Source: Thermococcus sp.
Lineage (GTDB): Archaea > Methanobacteriota_B > Thermococci > Thermococcales > Thermococcaceae
Direction: 5' to 3'
Assembly (NCBI GenBank): GCA_027001105.1
Contig: JALTMZ010000227.1
Span: 1-9,452 of the forward strand
Length of the DNA stretch: 9,452 bases
The notes under the pieces were generated by a model. The model was not told the origin of the DNA, searched no databases, and saw nothing but the letters and a program-made list of their open reading frames with translations. Shown piece after piece: positions 1 to 6,117 of this stretch. The translations under genes and the position numbers were made by a program. Position 1 is the stretch's first letter. Each line of letters begins with the position of its first letter.

Positions 1-128
1 ATATCGCCATCTTTTTCAGCTTTTTTGATAGAATCCATACCATCTTTTCTGATATTTCTTAGGGCAACTTTAGACTTTTCTGTATAAGTTCCACCTATTT
101 TAACCATTTCTTTACGACGTTCTTCTAT
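1..128 (-). other. frr: Ribosome recycling factor-like coding fragment, apparently bacterial
   Basis: Read on the minus strand, this stretch encodes residues matching the conserved middle and C-terminal part of bacterial RRF. E. coli RRF has EERRKDL followed some 13 residues later by RVAVRNVRRDAND; here EERRKEM is followed at similar spacing by [13 protein letters not shown] and a KDGD stretch, which precedes ISEDE in bacteria. The GMD variant and lysine-rich tail recall alphaproteobacterial versions, from memory only. RRF is a bacterial and organellar protein absent from archaea, so it is out of place beside archaeal genes. Two consecutive CGT arginine codons at the start of the segment are unlike the AGA/AGG usage of the window. 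Only about 43 residues are visible, with no RRF start of its own. A metagenome assembly or library chimera is the simplest reading. Confidence 0.7.
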
Positions 129-260
129 ACTTTGCTCACCATCATCTGCAACTATGATTTCTCCAAACCCTTTTCCAATTAAAGAACTCAATACCAATTC
201 CAATTTATCGGGTCTATTGAATGTTTTTATAATCACACCCACGTCGCTAAGATCGACCAT
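1..260 (-). CDS. Family-2 glycosyltransferase N-terminus joined in frame to an RRF-like segment (partial at left edge)
   Basis: The frame starts at ATG 260 and stays open to the window edge (86 codons). Residues 1 to about 43 read as the start of a GT-A (family 2) glycosyltransferase: a short hydrophobic strand, the VIIKTFNRP motif near residue 9, then a second strand ending in VADDG (37-41), which normally binds the nucleotide of the sugar donor. A GGGATGAT ribosome binding site lies just upstream. From about residue 44 the protein stops looking like a glycosyltransferase. It continues as EERRKEM, then [13 protein letters not shown] and a KDGD motif, the pattern of the C-terminal part of bacterial ribosome recycling factor. 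The glycosyltransferase start is supported by sequence and by the neighbouring glycan genes. The hybrid as a real protein is doubtful; a chimeric join near 129 is more likely. It is divergent from the phosphatase-like gene at 338. Confidence 0.6.
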   Translation of the reverse strand, partial: MVDLSDVGVIIKTFNRPDKLELVLSSLIGKGFGEIIVADDGEQSIEERRKEMVKIGGTYTEKSKVALRNIRKDGMDSIKKAEKDGD

Positions 261-293
261 AATCATCCCTACCCATAAACATGCTAATTGTAC

Positions 294-307
294 AAAAACT
301 TTATTAT
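294..307 (+). promoter_or_regulatory. Probable BRE/TATA element of the phosphatase-like gene
   Basis: An A-rich BRE-like stretch (294-299) is followed by TTTATTAT (300-307). A start about 25 bases downstream would fall near 328, giving a leader of about 10 bases that includes the GGGGA ribosome binding site before ATG 338. Read on the other strand, the same AT block could serve the glycosyltransferase starting at 260. Supported only by motif and spacing. Confidence 0.4.
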
Positions 308-337
308 CACAGCATCAAAAAGATAGCGGGGAATAAA

Positions 338-1219
338 ATGAAAAGGAGAATAATCATATTGGGAATTGACGGTTTGGAATATAATCTTGTTGAAGAATGG
401 GATCTCAAATATTTAAAACAGACAAGTCACGTAAAAACGAATTTATCTGACTTTGAAGTTATAGTTACTCCACCAATCTGGGCTTCTATGCTCACAGGAA
501 AAAAAATCCAGGAAATAGAACAACCTTTTATAAAAAGAATGAGATTCATTGCCAACAAAGGGAACATCACCCAAGTAAAAACACCATGGTATACTAAACT
601 TGGAGCTAAAATACTTCCTCTTACAATACGAAGAAGGCTTGGAGATACTATAACAAAATTGCTTGTTCCGGATCCTTTCAAAACTACTTACGATTACCTA
701 CTGAGGACAAAGAAGTACAAGACTATCTTTGACTACTTTGAAAGAACATGGACTAACGGCGTTCCTTCCTACGGAAGAAATGTTTCAACGCCTGAAATAA
801 AGGCAGCAATGACTGAGGCCATTAAGGGGAATCTGAAGCCCCTTGTAGAATATGCAATGAAAACTTATGAACAGGACAAGAAAGCTCTATTCAAAGCACT
901 TAATGAAGACTATGAGTTAATATTCTGGTATACTCCATTCCTTGATGAGATATCCCACTTTCTGATAAAGAAAAAGCTAAAACTTATGAACATTTACTTT
1001 GATTTAAACAAACTTGTTAAAAAAGTCTCAGAGAGACTTAATGAAAACGATGTGCTCTACATTATCTCCGACCATGGAATGGAGCCGATTCCTGATGATC
1101 CTAGGGGAGGTAACCATTCAGATCATGGCTTCTTTAGCAGTAATACTGGTGAACTCATCGAGAAGCCTCAGGATTTGTTTAAATTAGTTGTTAGTAAATC
1201 TCCAAAGATTAAATTTTAG
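338..1219 (+). CDS. Alkaline-phosphatase-superfamily (type I phosphodiesterase/nucleotide pyrophosphatase-like) hydrolase
   Basis: A 293-residue protein with the metal-site landmarks of the alkaline phosphatase superfamily: a first metal-binding Asp in LGIDG (D11); TPPIWASMLTG at 44-54, where T44 aligns with the nucleophile Thr of the phosphodiesterase branch; D203 and H207 in LDEISH; D245-H246 in ISDHGM; and H260/H263 near NHSDHG. All expected ligands appear present, so an active two-metal phosphohydrolase or phosphodiesterase is likely. No signal peptide or membrane segment is seen, so it is probably cytoplasmic. It is shorter than many archaeal relatives, suggesting a reduced cap. ATG 338 is preferred over the upstream ATG 281 because GGGGA precedes it and the family begins with this hydrophobic strand. 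It sits among glycosyltransferases, so a sugar-phosphate, nucleotide-sugar or lipid-linked phosphate substrate is an inference. Its 3' end overlaps the convergent GT2 gene by 11 bp. Confidence 0.8.
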   Translation: MKRRIIILGIDGLEYNLVEEWDLKYLKQTSHVKTNLSDFEVIVTPPIWASMLTGKKIQEIEQPFIKRMRFIANKGNITQVKTPWYTKLGAKILPLTIRRRLGDTITKLLVPDPFKTTYDYLLRTKKYKTIFDYFERTWTNGVPSYGRNVSTPEIKAAMTEAIKGNLKPLVEYAMKTYEQDKKALFKALNEDYELIFWYTPFLDEISHFLIKKKLKLMNIYFDLNKLVKKVSERLNENDVLYIISDHGMEPIPDDPRGGNHSDHGFFSSNTGELIEKPQDLFKLVVSKSPKIKF

Positions 1220-2114
1220 CCATTTGCAGTATTTTTTGGATATTGTTCACTACATTCATATCTTTTTTTACGAATTCTACTATCCACCGGTTGTCAAGTT
1301 TATTTTCTTTTTTCTCCACTTTCTCTAAATATCCTCGTAGAAATCCCGAAGCTTTGGCTAAACTATCAAATATTCCCATATACAGAACCCACAGCAAAAT
1401 TGAAGATAGTGGTGTTCCTAAATAATAGTTGACATATCCCCGTTTTATAGAGGACTTATAATATCCATATCTCCCCTGTGTTGGTCTCATTTGAACCGCG
1501 ATAGCATTAACAACCTGTCCTACATTCCAGCCTTTTATCCTAGCCATATAATTTGAAAGAACATCAGGAGAATAAAATCGCTTATATCCTCCAATATCAT
1601 TAAAACACTCCCTTCTAAAAACACGTGGGCTCCCTCTGGCAAATTTTGGATTAGTACGTTCCCAAACTAATTTTTTTCCACTTAACACATAAACTCCCCC
1701 ACTAGCAATACCCAATTGTGAGTCATTTTGAAATTCATTTAGAATTTTTTCAAAAAATCTTCGTTCTAGAATAAAATCCGCATCTACAAGTCCAATAAAC
1801 CCATAAGGAACCCCCACTTCATGGGCAATTTTTCTAGCAACTCTAAATCCCTCCCTAACAACAACAGAATACCTGTATGTAGGATCATACTCAAAGACTT
1901 TATCTTTAAGATTGTGACCTATAATCCAACTGTGTTTTTTAGACAGTTCCCTAATAATCGTTTCAGTTTTATCAACACTGTTGTCATTCACAATAACCCA
2001 CAAGCTTGGCTTAATGCTTTGATTAATAACACTCTTAGCAAGTAAAGGTAATGTTTCTTCTTCATTTTTTGCTGGAGTTACTAAGATGTATCTCTTAGTT
2101 CTCATACTCCTCAT
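1209..2114 (-). CDS. Family-2 (GT-A) glycosyltransferase
   Basis: A 301-residue protein with GT2 features: the N-terminal strand LVTPAKNEEE (11-20), VNDNSVDKT (42-50) with the nucleotide-binding Asp D44, and the metal/donor motif DAD at 111-113 in GLVDADF. A distal PDVLSNYMARIKGW region (183-196) sits where GT2 enzymes place the catalytic acidic residue. Residues 234-249 are strongly hydrophobic and may attach the enzyme to the membrane; the C-terminal 50 residues are lysine-rich. It would transfer a sugar from a nucleotide donor to a glycan or lipid-linked acceptor at the inner membrane face; donor and acceptor cannot be told. ATG 2114 follows a good GGAGG site at 7 bases; ATG 2105 is an alternative. 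The start lies 20 bp inside the end of the upstream GT4 gene, so the two are probably translated together. Confidence 0.88.
   Translation of the reverse strand: MRSMRTKRYILVTPAKNEEETLPLLAKSVINQSIKPSLWVIVNDNSVDKTETIIRELSKKHSWIIGHNLKDKVFEYDPTYRYSVVVREGFRVARKIAHEVGVPYGFIGLVDADFILERRFFEKILNEFQNDSQLGIASGGVYVLSGKKLVWERTNPKFARGSPRVFRRECFNDIGGYKRFYSPDVLSNYMARIKGWNVGQVVNAIAVQMRPTQGRYGYYKSSIKRGYVNYYLGTPLSSILLWVLYMGIFDSLAKASGFLRGYLEKVEKKENKLDNRWIVEFVKKDMNVVNNIQKILQMAKI
1232..1269 (+). terminator. Possible T-tract terminator for the phosphatase-like gene
   Basis: Two plus-strand T runs (T6 at 1232-1237 and T7 at 1263-1269) follow the stop codon at 1219. Archaeal transcription can end at such tracts without a hairpin. 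They lie inside the convergent GT2 gene, so they could equally reflect its lysine codons. Confidence 0.25.
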
Positions 2115-3306
2115 TGTTACTCCTCCTATACATTCCTTGTAAGACTCCTATAAACCTTTTAGCAGAGTTTTCTCTGCTGAATCTCACAACATATCTAAGA
2201 GCTCGAACCCTCAGCTTTTTAAGATTTAATCTTAAAAGGTTTCTGATGCACTCAGCAACTTCTTCTGGAGTTTTTCCCACACATCCCGCTCTGCTTTCCT
2301 CTGCAATCCTATCTATCTCTCCAATACCTACCCCAATGAATGGCAAACCACATGCTAAATACTCATAGATTTTTGATGGAATTGCATATTTCAGACTTTC
2401 ATCGGCTTTTATTGGGGCAACTCCAATGGAAGAAGAACACAGCAACTTAACAACTTCTTTCCTAGACAGCATCCCAACATATTTTATCCATTTAGCAATT
2501 CCGAGCTTCTCAGCGTTTTTCAGCACATCTTCAAGTGTTTCTCCTCCACCTGCCAAAATCAGAGGTATTCTTTCATTTTCTCTTAAGAGTGCATATCCCT
2601 TCAAAAATGTGTCAAAATCCTGGGCATGTCCAAAGTAGCCAGTGTAAACCATTTGAAGTTTTCTTTTTGATTTGCCGCACTTAAATGTCTCTAAATCTAC
2701 ACCATTAGGAACTACATAACATTTGATAGGATTTATTCCATATTCCTTAACTAATTGGCGTCTTATCTTTGGAGTAACAAGAGTTACAGCATCTGCCTTT
2801 TGGAGAGCTTTTGATTCCAAAAATCTAAAAATCCTCTCAATTAAGCTCCCTTTTTTTATGAAGCCTAAATTAACGCTGACATCCAAAAACAAGTCTCTAA
2901 TGTCGACGATAACTTTCTTTCTCATGAGTTTACCAATGAGAGCGATCAAGTACATTTGAGGTGGTGGTGAAGTTACTAAAATAACATCTGAAGATTTCCT
3001 ATTGAAAACCAGCCACATGCTCGCCAAAACTGGAAAAATAGTGTAATATAAAGTTCGCTCAATGCGTGAAGCATCTTTTTTAATCGGTTGATACGTAAAC
3101 AGCCGAATAATATCGCCATCTTTTTTAATTGCTCTGAATTCTCGAGAAAATGCTCCAAATGGATAAGTTTCAACTGCAGAAACAACAATAACTTTGACTC
3201 CAAATTTGGTGAGATATTTGTATAAATCCCCCATTCTTGACGCGTTACCTCCTTTTTCTGGAGGAAACGCTTGAGAAAATATTATGAGGTCTGCTTTTGC
3301 ATCCAT
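2095..3306 (-). CDS. Family-4 (GT-B) glycosyltransferase, WbuB-like
   Basis: A 403-residue GT-B glycosyltransferase. The N-terminal acceptor domain begins FSQAFPPEKGGNASRM (10-25), the FPPE-GG-A pattern of the WbuB/WcaI group, and contains VDIRDLF (134-140), comparable to the DIRDLWPE region of WbuB-like enzymes. The C-terminal GT4 domain has VVPNGVD (198-204), YTGYFG (221-226), ILAGGG (250-255) and IPSKIYEYLACGLPFIG (309-325), in which E315 is a candidate phosphate/donor-binding glutamate. These enzymes retain anomeric configuration and use nucleotide sugars; the WbuB group often handles N-acetylated deoxy or amino sugars, which fits the adjacent diamino-sugar operon, but this is inference. 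ATG 3306 is preceded by GAGGT at 7 bases. It is first in a two-gene minus-strand unit and divergent from the acetyltransferase gene. No secretion signal is seen. Confidence 0.9.
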   Translation of the reverse strand: MDAKADLIIFSQAFPPEKGGNASRMGDLYKYLTKFGVKVIVVSAVETYPFGAFSREFRAIKKDGDIIRLFTYQPIKKDASRIERTLYYTIFPVLASMWLVFNRKSSDVILVTSPPPQMYLIALIGKLMRKKVIVDIRDLFLDVSVNLGFIKKGSLIERIFRFLESKALQKADAVTLVTPKIRRQLVKEYGINPIKCYVVPNGVDLETFKCGKSKRKLQMVYTGYFGHAQDFDTFLKGYALLRENERIPLILAGGGETLEDVLKNAEKLGIAKWIKYVGMLSRKEVVKLLCSSSIGVAPIKADESLKYAIPSKIYEYLACGLPFIGVGIGEIDRIAEESRAGCVGKTPEEVAECIRNLLRLNLKKLRVRALRYVVRFSRENSAKRFIGVLQGMYRRSNNEEYEN

Positions 3307-3340
3307 AGGTTATACCTCACATGAGTTAGCTTAACAATGC

Positions 3341-3352
3341 TTTTATAATTTA
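3341..3352. promoter_or_regulatory. AT-rich TATA element, probably shared by two divergent genes
   Basis: TTTTATAATTTA reads as a TATA box on both strands in a 61-bp gap. On the plus strand a transcript starting about 25 bases downstream would begin near 3370, at or just before the GTG starts of the acetyltransferase. On the minus strand it would begin near 3320, leaving a short leader that contains the GAGGT site of the GT4 gene. Supported by motif and spacing only. Confidence 0.5.
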
Positions 3353-3367
3353 GGTCACCAATACCTT

Positions 3368-3985
3368 GTGGTGTTCAAAGTGTCTCAAAAGTATTTCGTT
3401 CATCCGACGGCTGTTGTTGAGGATGAAGTTGAAATTGGTGAGGGGACAAGGATTTGGCATTTTGCACACATAAGGAAAGGCGCTAAAATCGGGAAAAACT
3501 GCAACATTGGAAAAGACGTTTACATTGACGTTGGGGTAGAAATCGGAAACAATGTAAAAATCCAGAATGGAGTAAGCGTTTATCGTGGGGTAAAAGTTGA
3601 AGATGACGTCTTCCTCGGCCCACACATGACCTTCACAAACGACCTTTACCCAAGAGCCTTCAACGAGGATTGGGAACTTGTACCCACTTTGGTTAAGAAG
3701 GGAGCAAGCATTGGGGCCCACGCGACAATAGTTTGCGGAGTAACAATCGGCGAATACGCCATGGTGGGAGCGGGAGCCGTTGTTACTAAAGACGTTCCAC
3801 CCTTCGGCTTGGTTTACGGCAATCCCGCAAGATTGAAAGGCTTCGTCTGCTATTGTGGCAGAAAATTAAAAGAGAAAATTAGTGAAGATGAAAATCACAT
3901 AATCTTCAAATGTTCCCACTGCGGGAGAGAAGTTAAAATAAAGAAAGAAGATTACGAACGATACCTGAAAGAAAAAGACTTATGA
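3368..3985 (+). CDS. wbpD: WbpD-like nucleotide-sugar N-acetyltransferase with C-terminal zinc ribbon
   Basis: A left-handed beta-helix acyltransferase of about 205 residues. Hexapeptide repeats run from residue 11 to about 145 ([42 protein letters not shown]), interrupted by a loop [13 protein letters not shown] (85-97) characteristic of the WbpD/WlbB group. This family acetylates the 3-amino group of UDP-2-acetamido-3-amino-2,3-dideoxy-glucuronate using acetyl-CoA. After the usual [11 protein letters not shown] end, C161/C163 and C182/C185 form a probable zinc ribbon, then a lysine-rich tail. The start is uncertain: GTG codons occur at 3368, 3371 and 3380. GTG 3380 has a GGTG site 6 bases upstream, whereas the TATA position predicts transcription starting near 3370. 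The next gene starts 10 bases after the stop, so this is the first gene of a three-gene sugar operon. Confidence 0.88.
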   Translation: MVFKVSQKYFVHPTAVVEDEVEIGEGTRIWHFAHIRKGAKIGKNCNIGKDVYIDVGVEIGNNVKIQNGVSVYRGVKVEDDVFLGPHMTFTNDLYPRAFNEDWELVPTLVKKGASIGAHATIVCGVTIGEYAMVGAGAVVTKDVPPFGLVYGNPARLKGFVCYCGRKLKEKISEDENHIIFKCSHCGREVKIKKEDYERYLKEKDL

Positions 3986-3995
3986 GGCGATTAAA

Positions 3996-5099
3996 ATGAG
4001 GCAAATCCCAATAGCCAAACCCTTAATCGGAGATGAGGAGATAAACGCTGTTGTTGAAGTTTTAAAAAGCGGAATGCTTGCCCATGGAGACATCGTAAAA
4101 GCCTTTGAAAAAGAATTTGCCGAGTATTTAGGAGCCAAGCATGGAATAGCAGTTTGTAATGGAACAGCCGCTTTAGATATTGCCTTAAAAGCCCTAAAAA
4201 TTAAAGAAGGGGACGAGGTCATAACTACACCTTTTACTTTCATTGCCTCTGCCAACTCAATACTCTTCCAGGGAGCAAAGCCTGTTTTTGCTGACATTGA
4301 TCCAAAAACATTCAACCTCGACCCTAATGATGTTTTGGAGAAAATTAACAACAAGACGAGGGCAATTCTCGTGGTTCACCTCTACGGGCAGCCGGCTGAT
4401 ATAAAGGCTTTCAAAGAAATTGCCGAGGATTACAAGCTTTACCTCATTGAGGATTGTGCTCAAGCTCATGGCGCTGAATTTGAAGGTCAAAAAGTTGGAA
4501 CTTTTGGTGACATTGCAGCCTTCAGCTTCTACCCAACAAAGAACATGACCACCGGAGAAGGCGGAATGATTGTCACCAACGATGACGAAATAGCGAGGAG
4601 AGCCAAGCTTTTGATAAATCACGGACAAACAAAGAAATATTACCATGAAGAGCTCGGCTATAACTACAAGATGACCAATATTGCTGCCGCGATTGGAAGA
4701 GCTCAGCTCAAAAAGCTCGACAAGTGGAATACTAAGAGAATTGAGAATGCCAAGCTCTTAACTGATGGAATAAGCAAGATTAAGGGGTTAACGCCACCAT
4801 ACGTTGATCCCAGAGTTAGGCATGTGTTCCACCAGTATGTTATTAGAGTCGAAGATGATTTTCCACTGAGTAGGGAAGAATTAGCTGAAAATCTTAGAGA
4901 AAGAGGAATTGGAACAGGAATTCACTATCCAATGCCCATCCATTGGCAGCCATTGTACCAAAAGCTCGGCTACCCAAAGGACTGCTGTCCAAATGCTGTT
5001 GAAGCTTCAATGAAAGTCTTAAGCCTCCCAGTACACCCAGCTGTAAGCAGGGAAGATATCGCTTATATAATTCAAACCCTCAAAGAACTTTCCTCTTAA
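3996..5099 (+). CDS. wbpE: DegT/DnrJ/EryC1 sugar aminotransferase, WbpE-like
   Basis: A 367-residue PLP enzyme of normal family length. It begins IPIAKPLIGDEEI, typical of the family, and has NGTAALDIAL (55-64) for cofactor phosphate binding, TTPFTFIASAN (77-87), IEDCAQAHGA (151-160) with the PLP-contacting D153 and Q156, and SFYPTKNMTTGEGG (177-190), where K182 is the internal aldimine lysine. GTGIHYP (about 303-309) and a late LSLPVHP complete the fold. It would convert a 3-keto UDP sugar to the 3-amino sugar with glutamate as donor, the step between WbpB and WbpD. A GAGGCGAT site precedes ATG 3996, 10 bases after the acetyltransferase stop; the dehydrogenase follows 22 bases downstream. 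The 3-keto specificity rests on the two neighbours, since many DegT members act at C4 or elsewhere. Confidence 0.92.
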   Translation: MRQIPIAKPLIGDEEINAVVEVLKSGMLAHGDIVKAFEKEFAEYLGAKHGIAVCNGTAALDIALKALKIKEGDEVITTPFTFIASANSILFQGAKPVFADIDPKTFNLDPNDVLEKINNKTRAILVVHLYGQPADIKAFKEIAEDYKLYLIEDCAQAHGAEFEGQKVGTFGDIAAFSFYPTKNMTTGEGGMIVTNDDEIARRAKLLINHGQTKKYYHEELGYNYKMTNIAAAIGRAQLKKLDKWNTKRIENAKLLTDGISKIKGLTPPYVDPRVRHVFHQYVIRVEDDFPLSREELAENLRERGIGTGIHYPMPIHWQPLYQKLGYPKDCCPNAVEASMKVLSLPVHPAVSREDIAYIIQTLKELSS

Positions 5100-5121
5100 T
5101 TTCACTTTTAAGGTGGTTAAA

Positions 5122-6063
5122 ATGATTCGCGTTGGCGTTGTGGGAGTTGGCAATATGGGAAGACACCATGCAAGGGTTTATAGTGAATTAGCAGAAGAGG
5201 GAAAAGTTGAGTTCATAGGGGTCGCAGATGCAAATTTTAAAAGGGCAAAAGAAATTGCAGGACAGTACAGAGTTAGGGCATTTCAAGATTATAGGGAGCT
5301 GATGGGTGAAGTTGATGCTGTAAGCATTGCAGTTCCTACTTCTCTCCACAGGCAAGTTGCCTTAGATTTTATTGAGAATGATGTTAATATCCTGATTGAA
5401 AAACCTATAGCAGAGAGCATTAAGAGTGCAGAGGAAATTATTAGAGCAGCAAAAAAAAGGAATATAATCTTAATGGTCGGGCACATTGAGAGGTTTAATC
5501 CAGCTGTGCTTAAATTGAGGGAAATTTTGAGAGACAGGATCCTTGGAGAGATTGTAACTCTAACAGCAAAGCGGGTCGGACCTTTTCCTCCGCAAATTAA
5601 AGACGTTGGTGTGATAGTAGACTTGGCGGTTCATGATATTGATGTCATGAGCTTTTTATTGAGAGAACAGGTTAAGGAAGTTTACGCAAAAGCTGGAAGT
5701 GCTAAAAATCCTCTCGAGCTGGAAGATTATGCTGTGATAGTGTTAACCTTTGAATCAGCAACTGGAGTTGTTGAGACAAACTGGCTGACTCCCCATAAAG
5801 TTAGGAAGCTTAGTGTTGTAGGAACAGAGGGAATTGCAGAGCTTGATTACATTAATCAAGAGCTAACCTTGTATAATCATGAATGGGTTAGGAAAGCAAA
5901 AATCCAGAAAAGAGAGCCTTTGAAGAATGAGATAGAGCATTTTGTTGAGTGCATTGAAAAAGGCGTTGAGCCAATTGTTTCTGGAAACGATGGTTTACAT
6001 GCATTGAAAGTGGCAATAATGGCATTAGAGAGTGCAAAAGAAGGGAAAATCATCAAGAGTTAG
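5122..6063 (+). CDS. wbpB: Gfo/Idh/MocA nucleotide-sugar 3-dehydrogenase, WbpB/GnnA-like
   Basis: A 313-residue NAD(P)-dependent oxidoreductase. The Rossmann fingerprint is VGVVGVGNMGRHH (4-16); EKPIA (93-97) carries the conserved K94; GHIERFNP (120-127) and VDLAVHDIDV (166-175), with D167 and H171, give the catalytic set of the family. In the WbpB family the C3 hydroxyl of UDP-GlcNAc-uronate is oxidised and NADH is recycled with 2-oxoglutarate supplied by the WbpE aminotransferase; GnnA does the same to UDP-GlcNAc. Which substrate applies here cannot be told. ATG 5122 is chosen over GTG 5113 because AGGTGG sits directly before it and the protein then begins at the Rossmann strand. Last gene of the three-gene operon; a new promoter lies just after its stop. 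Confidence 0.88.
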   Translation: MIRVGVVGVGNMGRHHARVYSELAEEGKVEFIGVADANFKRAKEIAGQYRVRAFQDYRELMGEVDAVSIAVPTSLHRQVALDFIENDVNILIEKPIAESIKSAEEIIRAAKKRNIILMVGHIERFNPAVLKLREILRDRILGEIVTLTAKRVGPFPPQIKDVGVIVDLAVHDIDVMSFLLREQVKEVYAKAGSAKNPLELEDYAVIVLTFESATGVVETNWLTPHKVRKLSVVGTEGIAELDYINQELTLYNHEWVRKAKIQKREPLKNEIEHFVECIEKGVEPIVSGNDGLHALKVAIMALESAKEGKIIKS

Positions 6064-6071
6064 GCTCTCCT

Positions 6072-6083
6072 AAACTTTATAAA
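6072..6083 (+). promoter_or_regulatory. BRE/TATA promoter of the site-2 protease gene
   Basis: AAAC followed by TTTATAAA (6076-6083) is a strong Thermococcales-type BRE/TATA. A transcript start about 25 bases downstream would fall near 6103, leaving a leader of about 15 bases that contains the GAGGTG site before ATG 6118. It separates the protease gene from the sugar operon ending at 6063. Confidence 0.6.
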
Positions 6084-6117
6084 GGGAACAGGGGAGTGTG
6101 TTAGAGAGGTGTTAAAA

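Noticed and set aside
281..337. N-terminal extension of the phosphatase-like protein from ATG 281
   Set aside because: The extra 19 residues are not family-like, they cover the promoter region, and a GGGGA site points to ATG 338.
2114..2959. Plus-strand open frames opposite the GT4 gene
   Set aside because: They are antisense to strongly conserved glycosyltransferase motifs, have low-complexity Ser/Leu/Phe translations and lack ribosome binding sites.
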